In this document: one piece after another, positions 43,496 through 52,563 of the stretch
Layout of the letters: each line of letters starts with the position of its first letter
Numbering within the stretch: the stretch's first letter is position 1
Translations under genes and position numbers: made by a program
NCBI GenBank assembly: GCA_022846075.1
Contig: AP025582.1
Span: 1,488,001-1,552,000 of the forward strand
Direction of reading: 5' to 3'
Length of the DNA stretch: 64,000 nt
From: Oscillospiraceae bacterium
Lineage (GTDB): Bacteria > Bacillota > Clostridia > Oscillospirales > Oscillospiraceae
The notes under the pieces: generated by a model
The model's database searches: none
Told to the model about the DNA's origin: nothing
Seen by the model: the letters and a program-made list of their open reading frames with translations, nothing else

Positions 43496-45027
43496 GCCTG
43501 CTTCACCCCCATCATGTACTGGCCAACCTCGTTGGTGGTCATGGTGTCGGCGGGCGCGATCTTCAGCATCTCACCGGAGAAGATGACGCCGATGGTGTCG
43601 GCCAGGCCCATGATCTCGTCCAGCTCCAGGGAGATGAGGAGGATGGCCCGCCCCTTGTCCCGCTCCGCCAGAATTTGGCGGTGGATGTTCTCTATGGCGC
43701 CGATGTCCAGGCCCCGGGTGGGCTGGACAAAGATCATCAGCTTGGAGTCCAGCTCGATCTCCCGGGCGATGATGGCCTTCTGTTGGTTGCCGCCGGACAT
43801 GGAGCGGGTGACGGTGTGGATGCCCTGGCCGGAGCGCACGTCGTAGTCGCTGATGAGCTTTTCGCCATACTCGTCAAAGGCGGCGGGGTTCAAAATGCCC
43901 TTCTCGCAGAAGGGGGGCTTATAGTAGTTTTTCAGCGCCAGATTGTCGGAGAGGGGAAAGTCCAGCACCAGACCCACCGACTGCCGGTCCTCGGGGATGT
44001 AGGAGATGCCCAGGTCGGTACGCTCCCGCACCGTGGCGTGGGTGATGTCCTGCCCGTCCAGGGTAATGATCCCCTCGGCGGCCTCCAGCATCCCGGTGAC
44101 GGCGTCGGCGATCTCGGTCTGACCGTTTCCGGAGACGCCGGCAATGGCAAAGACCTCCCCTGCCCGTATGGTAAAGGAGACATCCTTTACGACAGGGAAG
44201 CCGTTGGCGTTGTGCACGGTCAGATGCTCCACTTTCAGCACTTCGGCCCCCGGATTGGCGGGGACCTTGTCCACGACGAAATCCACCTCCCGGCCCACCA
44301 TCAGGTTGGCCATGGTCTGGGTGGAGGTGGCCGCCACGTCCAGCACGTCGATGAGCTTGCCTCGGTTCAGGATGGCGCACCGGTCGGCCACCTGCTTGAT
44401 CTCCTCCAGCTTGTGGGTGATGAGGATGATGGTCTTGCCCTGATCCCGGAGTCCCCGGATGATTTGGAGGAGGAAGTCGATCTCCTGGGGCGTCAGGACG
44501 GCGGTGGGCTCGTCGAAAATGAGGATCTCCGCCTCCCGGTAGAGCATCTTCAGGATCTCCACCCGCTGCTGGGTGGAGACATTCACGTCCTCGATCTTGG
44601 CGGTGGGGTCCACCTCCAGGCCGTACTGCTTGGACAGGGCGGCGACCTTCTCGTTGGTCCCCTTGATGTCCACCACAGGGACGATACCCATGAGCCGCTT
44701 GGGCTCGATCCCCAAGATGATGTTCTCGGCGATGGTGTAGTTGCTCACCAGCTTGAAGTGCTGATGGACCATGCCGATGTTCAGCTTGGTGGCGTGGTTG
44801 GGGGAGGAGATGTGCTCCCGCTTGCCCCGGATCCAGATCTCACCCTCGTCGGGCTCGTACATGCCGAAGAGCATGCTCATGAGGGTGGACTTTCCTGCGC
44901 CGTTCTCGCCCAGCAGGGCAAAGATCTCACCCTTTTTGATGCCCAAGGAAATGTCGTCGTTGGCGACGATGCCGGGGAAACGTTTGGTGATGTGGCGCAT
45001 TTCCACGATGTATTCGTCGTTTGCCAT
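43492..45027 (-). CDS. Nucleoside ABC transporter ATPase (NupO/YufO-like)
   Basis: 511 residues, tandem ABC domains. First domain: Walker A LGENGAGKSTL, signature DVNVSTQQRVEIL, Walker B ILIFDEPTAVL. Second domain: Walker A-like VSGNGQTEI (degenerate, as usual), signature SGGNQQKAIIARE, and LMIFVQPTRGLDIG, where the D of the usual PxRGxD Walker B area is present. It powers the two permeases. ATG 45027 (MANDEYIVEMR) follows GAAGGAGG. Confidence 0.95.
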   Translation of the reverse strand: MANDEYIVEMRHITKRFPGIVANDDISLGIKKGEIFALLGENGAGKSTLMSMLFGMYEPDEGEIWIRGKREHISSPNHATKLNIGMVHQHFKLVSNYTIAENIILGIEPKRLMGIVPVVDIKGTNEKVAALSKQYGLEVDPTAKIEDVNVSTQQRVEILKMLYREAEILIFDEPTAVLTPQEIDFLLQIIRGLRDQGKTIILITHKLEEIKQVADRCAILNRGKLIDVLDVAATSTQTMANLMVGREVDFVVDKVPANPGAEVLKVEHLTVHNANGFPVVKDVSFTIRAGEVFAIAGVSGNGQTEIADAVTGMLEAAEGIITLDGQDITHATVRERTDLGISYIPEDRQSVGLVLDFPLSDNLALKNYYKPPFCEKGILNPAAFDEYGEKLISDYDVRSGQGIHTVTRSMSGGNQQKAIIAREIELDSKLMIFVQPTRGLDIGAIENIHRQILAERDKGRAILLISLELDEIMGLADTIGVIFSGEMLKIAPADTMTTNEVGQYMMGVKQA

Positions 45028-45190
45028 TTCGTTGCCTCCTTCTCGCGGACCTTTGAGGAAGACGCCGGACCCGGTGTCCTCCTCAAGGGCTCGTGACCCT
45101 TGAAAAAGAGCGGGGCGCTCCGTCAGTAGTTTTAAGATACAAACGGAGCGCCCCGTCCTCATAAAAGCGGAAAACGCTGAAACGCGCGGC

Positions 45191-46372
45191 TTACAGCCCG
45201 GGGAACTCCTCGGGGGTGTTGCCGTTGAAGTTGGAGGCGGGCACGATGGTGCCGTCCTTCACCAGGGGATAGACGTCGGCCAGGGCCTTCAGAGTGTCCT
45301 CGGAGAGCTGCTGGCGGCCGGCCTCGGAGACGTAGCCGGTGGAGTCGGTGTCGGCGTGCAGGGTGTAGTTGCCGCCCTTGAAGGTGCCATCCACGATGGC
45401 GTTGAGCTGGCGCTCCACGTTGACGGCCATGTTCTTCAGCGCGGAGGTGAGAATGATGTTGTCGGAGCCGTTGGCGCCGTCGTCGTACTGGTCCACGTCG
45501 CAGCCGATGACCTTCACGTTGCCGGCCTCCTTGGCGGCGGTGAACACGCCGTTGCCGGAAGCGCCGGCGGCCACGAAGATGATGTCGCAGCCCTGCTGGA
45601 TGAGGGCCTGGCCCACGACCTTGCCCATGGCCTCGTCGCCGAAGTTGCCGGTGTAGTTGCCGCCCACGTTGGCGTTGGTGACGTCGGTGCCGGCGTAGGA
45701 GGCGATCTCCACGATCTCAGCCTTGGTGCCCAGGTTCTTGTTGGCGTAGTTCACGCCGGACTCGAAGCCGAACTGATAGTTGACGTTGGAGGGGTAAGCC
45801 ACGCCGTTGACCACGGCCACCTTGCCGGTCTGGGTCTCCATGGCGGCGGCGATGCCGGCGAAGAAGCCGCCCTCCTGCTCGGCAAACTGCATGGCGTAGA
45901 CATTCTCGACCTCCACGTCGGCGCCGTCGGCGGAGGGGAAGGAGTCCACCAGGATGAAGGACTTGTCGGGGTTGTCCTGGGCGATGGTGGCGATGCCGGC
46001 GAACTGGAAGCCGGTGCAGACCAGAATGTCGTAGTCAGCCACGATATCGCTGACGGTCTGGGCGGCGGCGGCGGGGTCGCCGGTGGGCTCCTGGACGGGG
46101 GTCACGGTGTCGATGTTGTCCCGGCTGGCGATGAAGGCCAGGATGCCGTCGTAGTTATCCTCGTTGAAGGAGCCGTCATCCACGGTGTTGGGGCTGGTGC
46201 AGATGGCGATCTTCAGACCCTCGGCCTTGGGGGCCTCGGAGACGGCGGTGCTCTCGGCGGCCTTGCTCTCCTCGGGCGCTTTGGACTCGGTGGCGTTGCC
46301 GCCGCAGGCGGCCAGGGAGAGGGCCATGGCAAGGGTCAGGCCCAGCGCGGGGATTTTCTTGCTCAATTTCAT
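45191..46372 (-). CDS. BMP-family nucleoside-binding lipoprotein
   Basis: 393 residues, PnrA/BMP family. Lipobox LAAC at about 22, then a Ser/Ala/Glu linker. The binding domain shows CTSPNTVDDGSFNEDNYDGI, the FQFAG stretch, and GAVxxAAKE-like GVFTAAKEAGNVKVIGCDVD. PnrA-type proteins bind purine nucleosides, and some BMP relatives bind other ribosides. It has its own promoter (46438-46466) and leader hairpin. The neighbouring upstream operon with an MtnA-type isomerase and a class II aldolase suggests a 5-modified ribose nucleoside as ligand (inference). Confidence 0.92.
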   Translation of the reverse strand: MKLSKKIPALGLTLAMALSLAACGGNATESKAPEESKAAESTAVSEAPKAEGLKIAICTSPNTVDDGSFNEDNYDGILAFIASRDNIDTVTPVQEPTGDPAAAAQTVSDIVADYDILVCTGFQFAGIATIAQDNPDKSFILVDSFPSADGADVEVENVYAMQFAEQEGGFFAGIAAAMETQTGKVAVVNGVAYPSNVNYQFGFESGVNYANKNLGTKAEIVEIASYAGTDVTNANVGGNYTGNFGDEAMGKVVGQALIQQGCDIIFVAAGASGNGVFTAAKEAGNVKVIGCDVDQYDDGANGSDNIILTSALKNMAVNVERQLNAIVDGTFKGGNYTLHADTDSTGYVSEAGRQQLSEDTLKALADVYPLVKDGTIVPASNFNGNTPEEFPGL

Positions 46373-46400
46373 TCTAGTTCCTCCTTAAATTTGGCAATCC

Positions 46401-46430
46401 ATACATGGACCGGAAAGACGGTCCAAGTAT
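46401..46430 (-). promoter_or_regulatory. Leader hairpin of the BMP importer
   Basis: Minus-strand arms ATACTTGGACCG and CGGTCCATGTAT (one mismatch in 12) around a six-base loop. It begins a few bases after the expected transcription start and ends about 15 bases before the ribosome site. Could be an mRNA-stabilising 5' stem or an operator. No known purine riboswitch core is visible. Confidence 0.5.
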
Positions 46431-46437
46431 ATCCTTA

Positions 46438-46466
46438 ATCATACTAAGTTTCGGCAAAAATAACAA
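46438..46466 (-). promoter_or_regulatory. Promoter of the BMP importer operon
   Basis: Minus strand TTGTTA (46466-46461), 17 bp, TATGAT (46443-46438). This gives the importer its own transcription, separate from the upstream aldolase-mtnA operon. Confidence 0.7.
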
Positions 46467-46508
46467 GCCCGTATTTTACAAAAATGTGTCAGTTTCTCCA
46501 ACCGGTTT

Positions 46509-47591
46509 TTACTTGTCCCCGGCAAAGAGGGCCGCCAGACTGTCGCTGAAGGGGGGGTAGCAGATGCCCTTTTCCGTGACGATGGCGGTGATGAGGCTGT
46601 GGTCGGTGACGTCGAAGGCGGGATTGTAGCATTTGACCTCCGCCAAAGCCTGGGGCTCGGCGTAGAACTTGTTCTTGATCTCCTCCGGGTCCCTGAGCTC
46701 GATCTCGATATCGTCACCGGTGGCGCAGGACATGTCGATGGTGGAGGTGGGGCCCAGCACATAGAAGGGGATGCCGTAGTGCTTGGCCAGGATGGCCACG
46801 CCGGAGGTGCCGATCTTGTTGGCGGCGTCCCCGTTGGCGGCGATGCGGTCACAGCCCACCAGGCAGGCGTTGATCCAGCCGTTCTTCATGACGATGGAGG
46901 CCATGTTGTCGCAGATAAGGGTCACGTCGATGCCAGCCTTCTGAAGCTCGTAGGAGGTGAGCCGGGCCCCCTGGAGGAGGGGGCGGGTCTCGTCGGAAAA
47001 GACGTGGAACTCCATGCCCTTTTCCTTGCCCAGGAACATGGGGCCCAGGGCGGTACCGTAGCGGGAGGTAGCCAGAGGCCCGGCGTTGCAGTGGGTGAGC
47101 AGGCCGTCGCCGTCCTTCAGGAGGGAGAGGCCGTATTCGGAGATGGCCCGGCACATTTCGATGTCCTCCCGGTGGATGGCCCGGCACTCGTCGCCCAGGG
47201 CGTCCAGCACGTCCCCCAGATCTTCGTCCCCCTGGCCCCGGTCCAGCACCCGGTCCATCCGGTTCAGGGCCCAGCTCAGGTTGACGGCGGTGGGCCGGGA
47301 GGAATTTAAGTAATCCTTGTAGCGGCGGAAGGTGGTGACGAAGTAGTCGAAGTCATCGGTGTCGATCTGCCGGGCCAGGGCGTACATACAATATCCGGCG
47401 CAGATGCCGATGGCAGGGGCCCCCCGCACCTTCAGCAGCTTGATGGCGTCATACATCTCCTGGACGGTGCGCAGGGTCAGGTACTCGGTGCGGTTGGGCA
47501 GCTGGGTCTGGTCGATGATGACCACGCTACGCTCGTCATCTCCCAGCCGCACGTTGTCAATGTGGGTCACTTTGGTCAGTTCTTCGGACAT
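46509..47591 (-). CDS. mtnA: MtnA-type aldose-1-phosphate isomerase
   Basis: 360 residues of the MtnA/eIF2B-like family. The conserved catalytic Cys is in [18 protein letters not shown] and the Asp in [30 protein letters not shown] is the N-terminal signature. MtnA converts 5-methylthioribose-1-P to the ribulose form; DrdI relatives do the same with 5-deoxyribose-1-P. None of the later methionine-salvage genes (mtnB/C/D/W/X) is here; instead a class II aldolase shares the operon, as in 5-deoxyribose salvage. ATG 47591 follows AAGGAGTG. Confidence 0.88.
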   Translation of the reverse strand: MSEELTKVTHIDNVRLGDDERSVVIIDQTQLPNRTEYLTLRTVQEMYDAIKLLKVRGAPAIGICAGYCMYALARQIDTDDFDYFVTTFRRYKDYLNSSRPTAVNLSWALNRMDRVLDRGQGDEDLGDVLDALGDECRAIHREDIEMCRAISEYGLSLLKDGDGLLTHCNAGPLATSRYGTALGPMFLGKEKGMEFHVFSDETRPLLQGARLTSYELQKAGIDVTLICDNMASIVMKNGWINACLVGCDRIAANGDAANKIGTSGVAILAKHYGIPFYVLGPTSTIDMSCATGDDIEIELRDPEEIKNKFYAEPQALAEVKCYNPAFDVTDHSLITAIVTEKGICYPPFSDSLAALFAGDK

Positions 47592-47620
47592 GGGACTCAC
47601 TCCTTATCATTCCATTTCAT

Positions 47621-48370
47621 TCAGCAGTTCAGGTATCCTCCGTCCACCACAAGCAGGTGGCCGTTGACGTAGTCGGAGGCGGAAGAGGCCAGGAAAACCA
47701 CCGGGCCCATCAGATCCTCCGGCACGCCCCACCGGCCCATGGGGATCTGGGCGTCGATCTGGGCCACGGCCTCGGGCTTGGTGCGCAGCTTGGCGGTATT
47801 GTCGGTGACCATGTAGCCCGGGGCAATGGCGTTGACGTTGATGTGGTACTTGCCCCACTCGTTGGCCCAGGCCCGGGTCAGGCCGTGGACGGCGTGCTTG
47901 CTGGCCACATAGGCCGCGTCCCCGGAGCCGCCCCGGCAGGACTGGACGGAGCAGGTGTTGATGATCTTGCCGCCCCCCAGGGCGATCATCTGCCTGGCGA
48001 TGTCCCGGGTGAGGAGGAAGAGAGAGCGGAGGTTGACCTCCATCACGGCGTCGAAATCCTCCGCGGTGTGATCCTCGGCGTTGGAGAGGCGGATGATGCC
48101 GGCGTTGTTGACCAGGATATCCACCCTGCCGAAGGCGGCGATGCACTTTTGGGCCAGTTCGGGGGCGGCGGCGCTGTTCCCCAGGTCGTGGGTGATCTCC
48201 ACGGCCCGGCGGCCCAGCGCCTCCACTTCCGCCTTGGTGGAGCCCATGCCGTGAAAGCCCACGCCAACGATGTCGGCGCCGGCTTCGGCCAGAGCGAGGG
48301 CCATGGCCCGGCCCAGGCCCCGGCTGACGCCGGTGACCACGGCCACCTTGCCGCTGAGAGAAAAGTCCAT
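47621..48370 (-). CDS. Short-chain dehydrogenase, KduD/gluconate-5-dehydrogenase-like
   Basis: 249 residues, classical SDR. Cofactor motif TGVSRGLG, NNAG, active site Ser in NTCSVQS and Tyr-Lys in AAYVASKHAV. The C-terminal INVNAIAPGYMVTDNTAKLR, with GRWGVPEDLMGPVVFLAS, is very like KduD. The likely substrate is a keto- or deoxy-sugar acid, or a C4/C5 sugar product in this operon. It follows the cupin by 17 bp and precedes mtnA by 29 bp. Confidence 0.88.
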   Translation of the reverse strand: MDFSLSGKVAVVTGVSRGLGRAMALALAEAGADIVGVGFHGMGSTKAEVEALGRRAVEITHDLGNSAAAPELAQKCIAAFGRVDILVNNAGIIRLSNAEDHTAEDFDAVMEVNLRSLFLLTRDIARQMIALGGGKIINTCSVQSCRGGSGDAAYVASKHAVHGLTRAWANEWGKYHINVNAIAPGYMVTDNTAKLRTKPEAVAQIDAQIPMGRWGVPEDLMGPVVFLASSASDYVNGHLLVVDGGYLNC

Positions 48371-48387
48371 AAAAACCCCTCCTTATT

Positions 48388-48822
48388 TTATCTGAGATCC
48401 TCTTCGATGGGCGGATGGGGAAGATAGCAGTCCTCCGGCCGGAAGGCGGGGGAGACCACGCAGGAGACCAGGGCAAAATCGCCGTCCACCACATGGGTGG
48501 TCTGCCACTGATGGGCGGGAGCCACGGCAAGGAAGCCCTGGTCCACCCCAATCCGGGGGCCGAAAACCTGCTTTATCCCCTCCACGGGGACCGGGCCGTC
48601 CCCGCCCAAGGTCATTTCCAGGCTGCCGCCGGCGTGCCAGGTCCAGATCTCGTTGGACTTGAGCTGATGCCAGCGGGACCGCTCACCCTTTTTTAAAAGG
48701 TAGTAGATGGCGCTGACGGTGACATCGTCCTCCGCCCGCCACAGGCACCTGTGCCAGCCCCCCTCGTCCTCCAGAGGCACCAGCCCCAGGGCGGCGACGA
48801 GCTCTTCCGCTGTCTGCGCCAT
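48388..48822 (-). CDS. Cupin, DUF985 family
   Basis: 144 residues. One double-stranded beta-helix: AIYYLLKKGERSRWHQL, the EIWTWHAGGSLEM core, and FLAVAPAHQWQTTH near the end. DUF985 (Cupin_5) proteins have a pocket suited to small acids or sugars, but the reaction is not established. The gene is 1 bp from the aldolase and 17 bp from the SDR, so it is an integral part of the operon. Confidence 0.85.
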   Translation of the reverse strand: MAQTAEELVAALGLVPLEDEGGWHRCLWRAEDDVTVSAIYYLLKKGERSRWHQLKSNEIWTWHAGGSLEMTLGGDGPVPVEGIKQVFGPRIGVDQGFLAVAPAHQWQTTHVVDGDFALVSCVVSPAFRPEDCYLPHPPIEEDLR

Positions 48823-48823
48823 G

Positions 48824-49480
48824 TCAATCCTCCCGCTTCTGGGCCAGCTTTTGGTAAAAGCCGGTCATGGATTTCAAGGTGTCGGCCTGTTCTTCGGTCA
48901 TCTCCACGCCGCCGCCCATCTGACCCACGTAGTAGTAGACCTTGGCGGTCTGCTCCACCGTCTCCATCCGGTCGAAGGCGGAGAGAAGGGAGGGCCCCCA
49001 GGCCAGGGCGCCGTGATTGGCCAGCAGCACGGCGGAGTGGTCCCGGACGAAGGGTTTCACTGAATTGGGCACCTCATCGGTGGAGAGCATGGCGAATTCG
49101 GTCACCGGCACCTCACCCAGCCCCACCACCAGCTCCGCCAGATACTTTTCCTTCAAGGGGCGGCGGCAGACGGCAAAGGCGGTGGACATGGGGGGGTGGG
49201 CGTGGACCACGGCGTTCACGTCGCTCCGCTCCCGGTAGACCATCCAGTGCATCTTGCTCTCGGAGGAGGGATGCCGGTCCCCGGAGAGGATGTGTCCGTC
49301 CAGGTCGGTCTCCACCAGCATATCGGGGGTCATCCGGCCCTTGCCCACGCCGGAGGGGGTGATGAGGATGGTGCCCCCCTCCGTCCGGGCGGAGACGTTG
49401 CCGTCGTTGGACACCACGTAGCCCCGGTCGTAGAGGAGATGGCAAATGTCGCAGATTTCCTGCCGCAATTTCTCGTACAT
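48824..49480 (-). CDS. Class II aldolase (FucA/DrdA/AraD family)
   Basis: 218 residues, zinc-dependent class II aldolase/epimerase fold. Zinc histidines in AVVHAHPP and LLANHGAL; the catalytic Glu is in SSESKMH; SDGNVSAR-like SNDGNVSART binds phosphate. Family members cleave fuculose-1-P, 5-deoxyribulose-1-P or methylthioribulose-1-P to DHAP plus an aldehyde. Beside the MtnA-type isomerase this points to the latter two. First gene of a four-gene operon; ATG 49480 follows GGAGG. Confidence 0.9.
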   Translation of the reverse strand: MYEKLRQEICDICHLLYDRGYVVSNDGNVSARTEGGTILITPSGVGKGRMTPDMLVETDLDGHILSGDRHPSSESKMHWMVYRERSDVNAVVHAHPPMSTAFAVCRRPLKEKYLAELVVGLGEVPVTEFAMLSTDEVPNSVKPFVRDHSAVLLANHGALAWGPSLLSAFDRMETVEQTAKVYYYVGQMGGGVEMTEEQADTLKSMTGFYQKLAQKRED

Positions 49481-49509
49481 AGACAGCCTCCATCATTTTT
49501 TGTACTCAC

Positions 49510-49538
49510 AGTCTATCATGAAGCGACATTGAAAGCAA
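49510..49538 (-). promoter_or_regulatory. Promoter of the aldolase-cupin-SDR-mtnA operon
   Basis: Minus strand TTGCTT (49538-49533), 17 bp, TAGACT (49515-49510), about 30 bp before the ATG of the aldolase. Confidence 0.6.
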
Positions 49539-49593
49539 GACGGTTTTCGGGCGTCGGGGGGCTGGGTGGCGCTGTACGGGCCATGCCGGTAAA

Positions 49594-49622
49594 AAGGGGG
49601 AGACGCAAAGCGTCTCCCCCTT
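49594..49622 (-). terminator. Intrinsic terminator of the aspS-gatCAB operon
   Basis: Minus strand AAGGGGGAGACGC, loop TTT, GCGTCTCCCCCTT, followed by TTTACC. It is 10 bp after the gatB stop. Confidence 0.85.
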
Positions 49623-49631
49623 AAAAACAAC

Positions 49632-51068
49632 CTAACTTTTCTCCAGTCTTTCCAGCACGGCCTCGTTGACGGCCCTGGGGTCCGCCTTGCCCTTCATCTC
49701 CCGCATGACCTGCCCCACCAGGAAGCCGAGGGCCTTCTTTTTCCCGGTCTTGAAGTCGAGGATGGATTGGGGATTGGCGGCAAAAGCGGTCTCCACCGCC
49801 GCCGCCAGCAGTCCGGGGTCGCTGACCTGCTCCAGAGCGTGGGCCTTCACATACGCGTCCACGTCCCCGTCGCTGTCGAACACGGCCTCAAAGACCTTCA
49901 CGGCGGTGTTCCGGTTGAGCCTGCCCTCCTTCACCAGCTGGATGAGCCGGGAGAGGGTGGGGGGCGTCAGGTGCATCTCCCTGGCCTCGATTCCCTTGGC
50001 CGAGAGCTGGCCAAGCACCTGGCCCATGATCCAGTTGGCGGTCTGCTTGGGATCGGAGCCCAGGGCCACGCAGGCCTCAAAAAAGTCCGCCAGGGCCTTT
50101 TGGGAGGTGATCATCTGGGTGTCGTATTCCGGCAGGCCATAGTCGGTTTGATAGCGGGCCATCTTTTCTTCGGCCAGCTCAGGCAGCTGGCTTCGGAGCC
50201 CCTCCAAATAAGCCTCGCTGAGTTCCAGCGGCGGGATGTCCGGCTCGGGGAAGTAGCGGTAGTCCTGGGCATTTTCCTTGGAGCGCATGGCGAAGGTGGC
50301 GTCCTTGTTCTCGTCCCACCGGCGGGTCTCCTGGGTCACCCGCCCGCCCTCCTCGATCAGCTCCACCTGCCGTCTGGCCTCATAGGCGATGGCCCGGGCG
50401 ATTGCTTTGAAGGAGGCCAGGTTCTTCATCTCGGTCCGGGTGCCCAGCTCCCGGCTCCCGGCGGGACGAACCGAGAGGTTCACGTCGCAGCGGAGGGAGC
50501 CCTCCTGCATCTTGCAGTCGGATACCCCCAGGTATTGCAGGGTGGACCTGAGTTTCTCCAGATAGGCGATGACCTCCTCGGCGCAGCGGAAATCCGGCTC
50601 GGTGACGATCTCGATAAGGGGGACCCCGCAGCGGTTGTAGTCGCACCGGGTCTCGTCCAGCCAGGGGTCGTGGACCAGCTTGCCCGCGTCCTCCTCCATG
50701 TGGAGCTCGTGGATGCGGATGACCTTTTCAATCCCGGAGGGTGTGCGGATGGACATTTTTCCGCGTCGGACGATGGGGAGGTAGAGCTGGCTGATCTGGT
50801 AGGCCTTAGGCAGGTCGGGATAAAAATAGTTCTTCCGGTCGAATTTGCAGGAGCGGGTGATCTCTCCCTCCAGGGCCAGGCCTGTTTTGACGGCGAACTC
50901 CAGCACCTTTTCATTGAGGACGGGCAGGGTGCCCGGCATCCCGGTGCACACGGGGCAGCAGTGGGTGTTGGGCCCCCCGCCGAAGGCGGTGGTGCAGCCG
51001 CAGAAGATTTTCGTTTTCGTGGCCAGCTCCACGTGGGTTTCCAGACCGATCACAGTTTCCCAGGTCAT
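49632..51068 (-). CDS. gatB: Asp/Glu-tRNA amidotransferase subunit B
   Basis: 478 residues, full length. GLETHVELATKTKIFCGC at the N-terminus, with the CxC zinc motif and a later CPVC pair, DKRKNYFYPDLPKAYQIS-like FDRKNYFYPDLPKAYQ, and the C-terminal tRNA-binding YqeY-like helical domain (about 330-478). GatB activates mischarged Asp-tRNA-Asn or Glu-tRNA-Gln and receives ammonia from GatA. It starts directly after the gatA stop. Confidence 0.97.
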   Translation of the reverse strand: MTWETVIGLETHVELATKTKIFCGCTTAFGGGPNTHCCPVCTGMPGTLPVLNEKVLEFAVKTGLALEGEITRSCKFDRKNYFYPDLPKAYQISQLYLPIVRRGKMSIRTPSGIEKVIRIHELHMEEDAGKLVHDPWLDETRCDYNRCGVPLIEIVTEPDFRCAEEVIAYLEKLRSTLQYLGVSDCKMQEGSLRCDVNLSVRPAGSRELGTRTEMKNLASFKAIARAIAYEARRQVELIEEGGRVTQETRRWDENKDATFAMRSKENAQDYRYFPEPDIPPLELSEAYLEGLRSQLPELAEEKMARYQTDYGLPEYDTQMITSQKALADFFEACVALGSDPKQTANWIMGQVLGQLSAKGIEAREMHLTPPTLSRLIQLVKEGRLNRNTAVKVFEAVFDSDGDVDAYVKAHALEQVSDPGLLAAAVETAFAANPQSILDFKTGKKKALGFLVGQVMREMKGKADPRAVNEAVLERLEKS

Positions 51069-52562
51069 TCAAATCACCCCTTCCGTGCCGGTTCCCTCTT
51101 GGGGAGAGATGTCAGCCCCAGGCTGACGGAGCGGGTATTCCCTCGGATGCCTCTTGTGATAGTCCGTCTCCAGCTGAAATCCGTGGGCGGCGTTGAGGAC
51201 GGCCCCGTCTCCCAGGGGAGGGCCGATGAGCTGGGCCCCGATGGGCAGGCCCTTGGAATCGAAGCCGCAGGGCACAGAGATCCCAGGCAGGCCCGCCAGG
51301 TTGAGGGGGACGGTGTAGATGTCAGAGAGGTACATCTTCAGCGGATCGCGGAGGCTTTCCCCCAGCTTGGGGGCGGTGGCGGGGGCCACCGGCGTCAGCA
51401 GAAGGTCATAGCGCTGGAAGGCCTCGTCATAGGCCTGCTTGATGAGGGCCTTCACCTGGAGGGCCTTTTTATAGTAGGCGTCATAGTACCCGGTGGAGAG
51501 GACAAAGGTGCCCAGCAGGATGCGCCGCTTCACCTCACTGCCGAAGCCCTCCGTGCGGGTCTTGCGGTAGAGGTCGGTCAGGTCCTCGTAGCCCTCGGCC
51601 CGCCAGCCGTATTTCACCCCGTCGAACCGGGACAGGTTGGAGGAGGCCTCGGCGCAGGCGATGATATAGTAGGCGGGCACCACGTAGTCCATCACCGGCA
51701 GGGAGCACTCCTCCACCACGGCCCCCCGGCTTTTCAGCACCCCGGCCACGGCCAGCACGGCGTCCTTGACCTCGCCGTCCAGCCCGTCTCCAAAGCACTC
51801 CGCCGGAAGGCCCACCTTCAGCCCCCGCACGTCGCCGGTGAGGCCCTCCAGCAGGCGGCCGTAATCACCGGCCAGGCTGGTGCCGTCCCGTTTGTCCTGT
51901 CCCTGGATGATGTCCAGCACAGCGGCGCAGTCGGCGGCGGAGCGGGCGATGGGGCCCATCTGGTCCAAGGAGGAGGCGTAGGCGATCAGGCCGTACCGGC
52001 TGACGGTGCCGTAGGTGGGCTTCATGCCGGTGACGCCGCAGTAGGCCGCCGGCTGGCGGATGGAGCCGCCGGTGTCTGAGCCGATGGCGTACCACACCTC
52101 GCCCGCGGCCACGGCGGCCGCCGCCCCGCCGGAGGAGCCGCCGGGGGCACGGGACAGGTCCCAGGGGTTGCGCACCGGGCCGTAGAAAGAGGTCTCCGAG
52201 GTGCTCCCCATGGCGAACTCGTCCATGTTCAGCTTGCCCAGGCACACCGCCCCGGCCTGGCGGAGCCTTTCCACCACCGTAGCGTCGTAGGGCGGCTGGA
52301 AGCCCCCTAGGATCTTGGAGGCGCAGGAGGTCATGACCCCCTTGGTGCAGATGTTGTCCTTCAGGGCCATGGGCACCCCGGACAGGGGAGAGGGGGCGGA
52401 CGCGGGGGCGGCCTGAGCCGCCGTCACCGTGATAAAGGCGTTGTTTTCACTCTGGCAGGAGCGGATGCGGGCTTTGGCGGCGTCCAAAACCTCGGCGGGG
52501 GAGACCTGGCCCTGTTTCAAGGCCGCGCCCAGCTCCAGGGCGGTGAGCTCACAAAGTCCCAT
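51069..52562 (-). CDS. gatA: Asp/Glu-tRNA amidotransferase subunit A
   Basis: 497 residues, amidase-signature family. Catalytic Lys in PMALKDNICTKG, the cis-Ser and nucleophile Ser in APGGSSGGAAAAVAAG and DTGGSIRQPA. It hydrolyses glutamine (or asparagine) to supply ammonia to GatB. ATG 52562 (MGLCELTALELG) starts 1 bp after the gatC stop. Confidence 0.97.
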   Translation of the reverse strand: MGLCELTALELGAALKQGQVSPAEVLDAAKARIRSCQSENNAFITVTAAQAAPASAPSPLSGVPMALKDNICTKGVMTSCASKILGGFQPPYDATVVERLRQAGAVCLGKLNMDEFAMGSTSETSFYGPVRNPWDLSRAPGGSSGGAAAAVAAGEVWYAIGSDTGGSIRQPAAYCGVTGMKPTYGTVSRYGLIAYASSLDQMGPIARSAADCAAVLDIIQGQDKRDGTSLAGDYGRLLEGLTGDVRGLKVGLPAECFGDGLDGEVKDAVLAVAGVLKSRGAVVEECSLPVMDYVVPAYYIIACAEASSNLSRFDGVKYGWRAEGYEDLTDLYRKTRTEGFGSEVKRRILLGTFVLSTGYYDAYYKKALQVKALIKQAYDEAFQRYDLLLTPVAPATAPKLGESLRDPLKMYLSDIYTVPLNLAGLPGISVPCGFDSKGLPIGAQLIGPPLGDGAVLNAAHGFQLETDYHKRHPREYPLRQPGADISPQEGTGTEGVI

Positions 52563-52563
52563 C

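Noticed and set aside
46373-46508. Purine riboswitch in the leader of the nucleoside-type importer
   Set aside because: Only a simple hairpin is seen; the conserved three-way junction core of purine riboswitches is absent.
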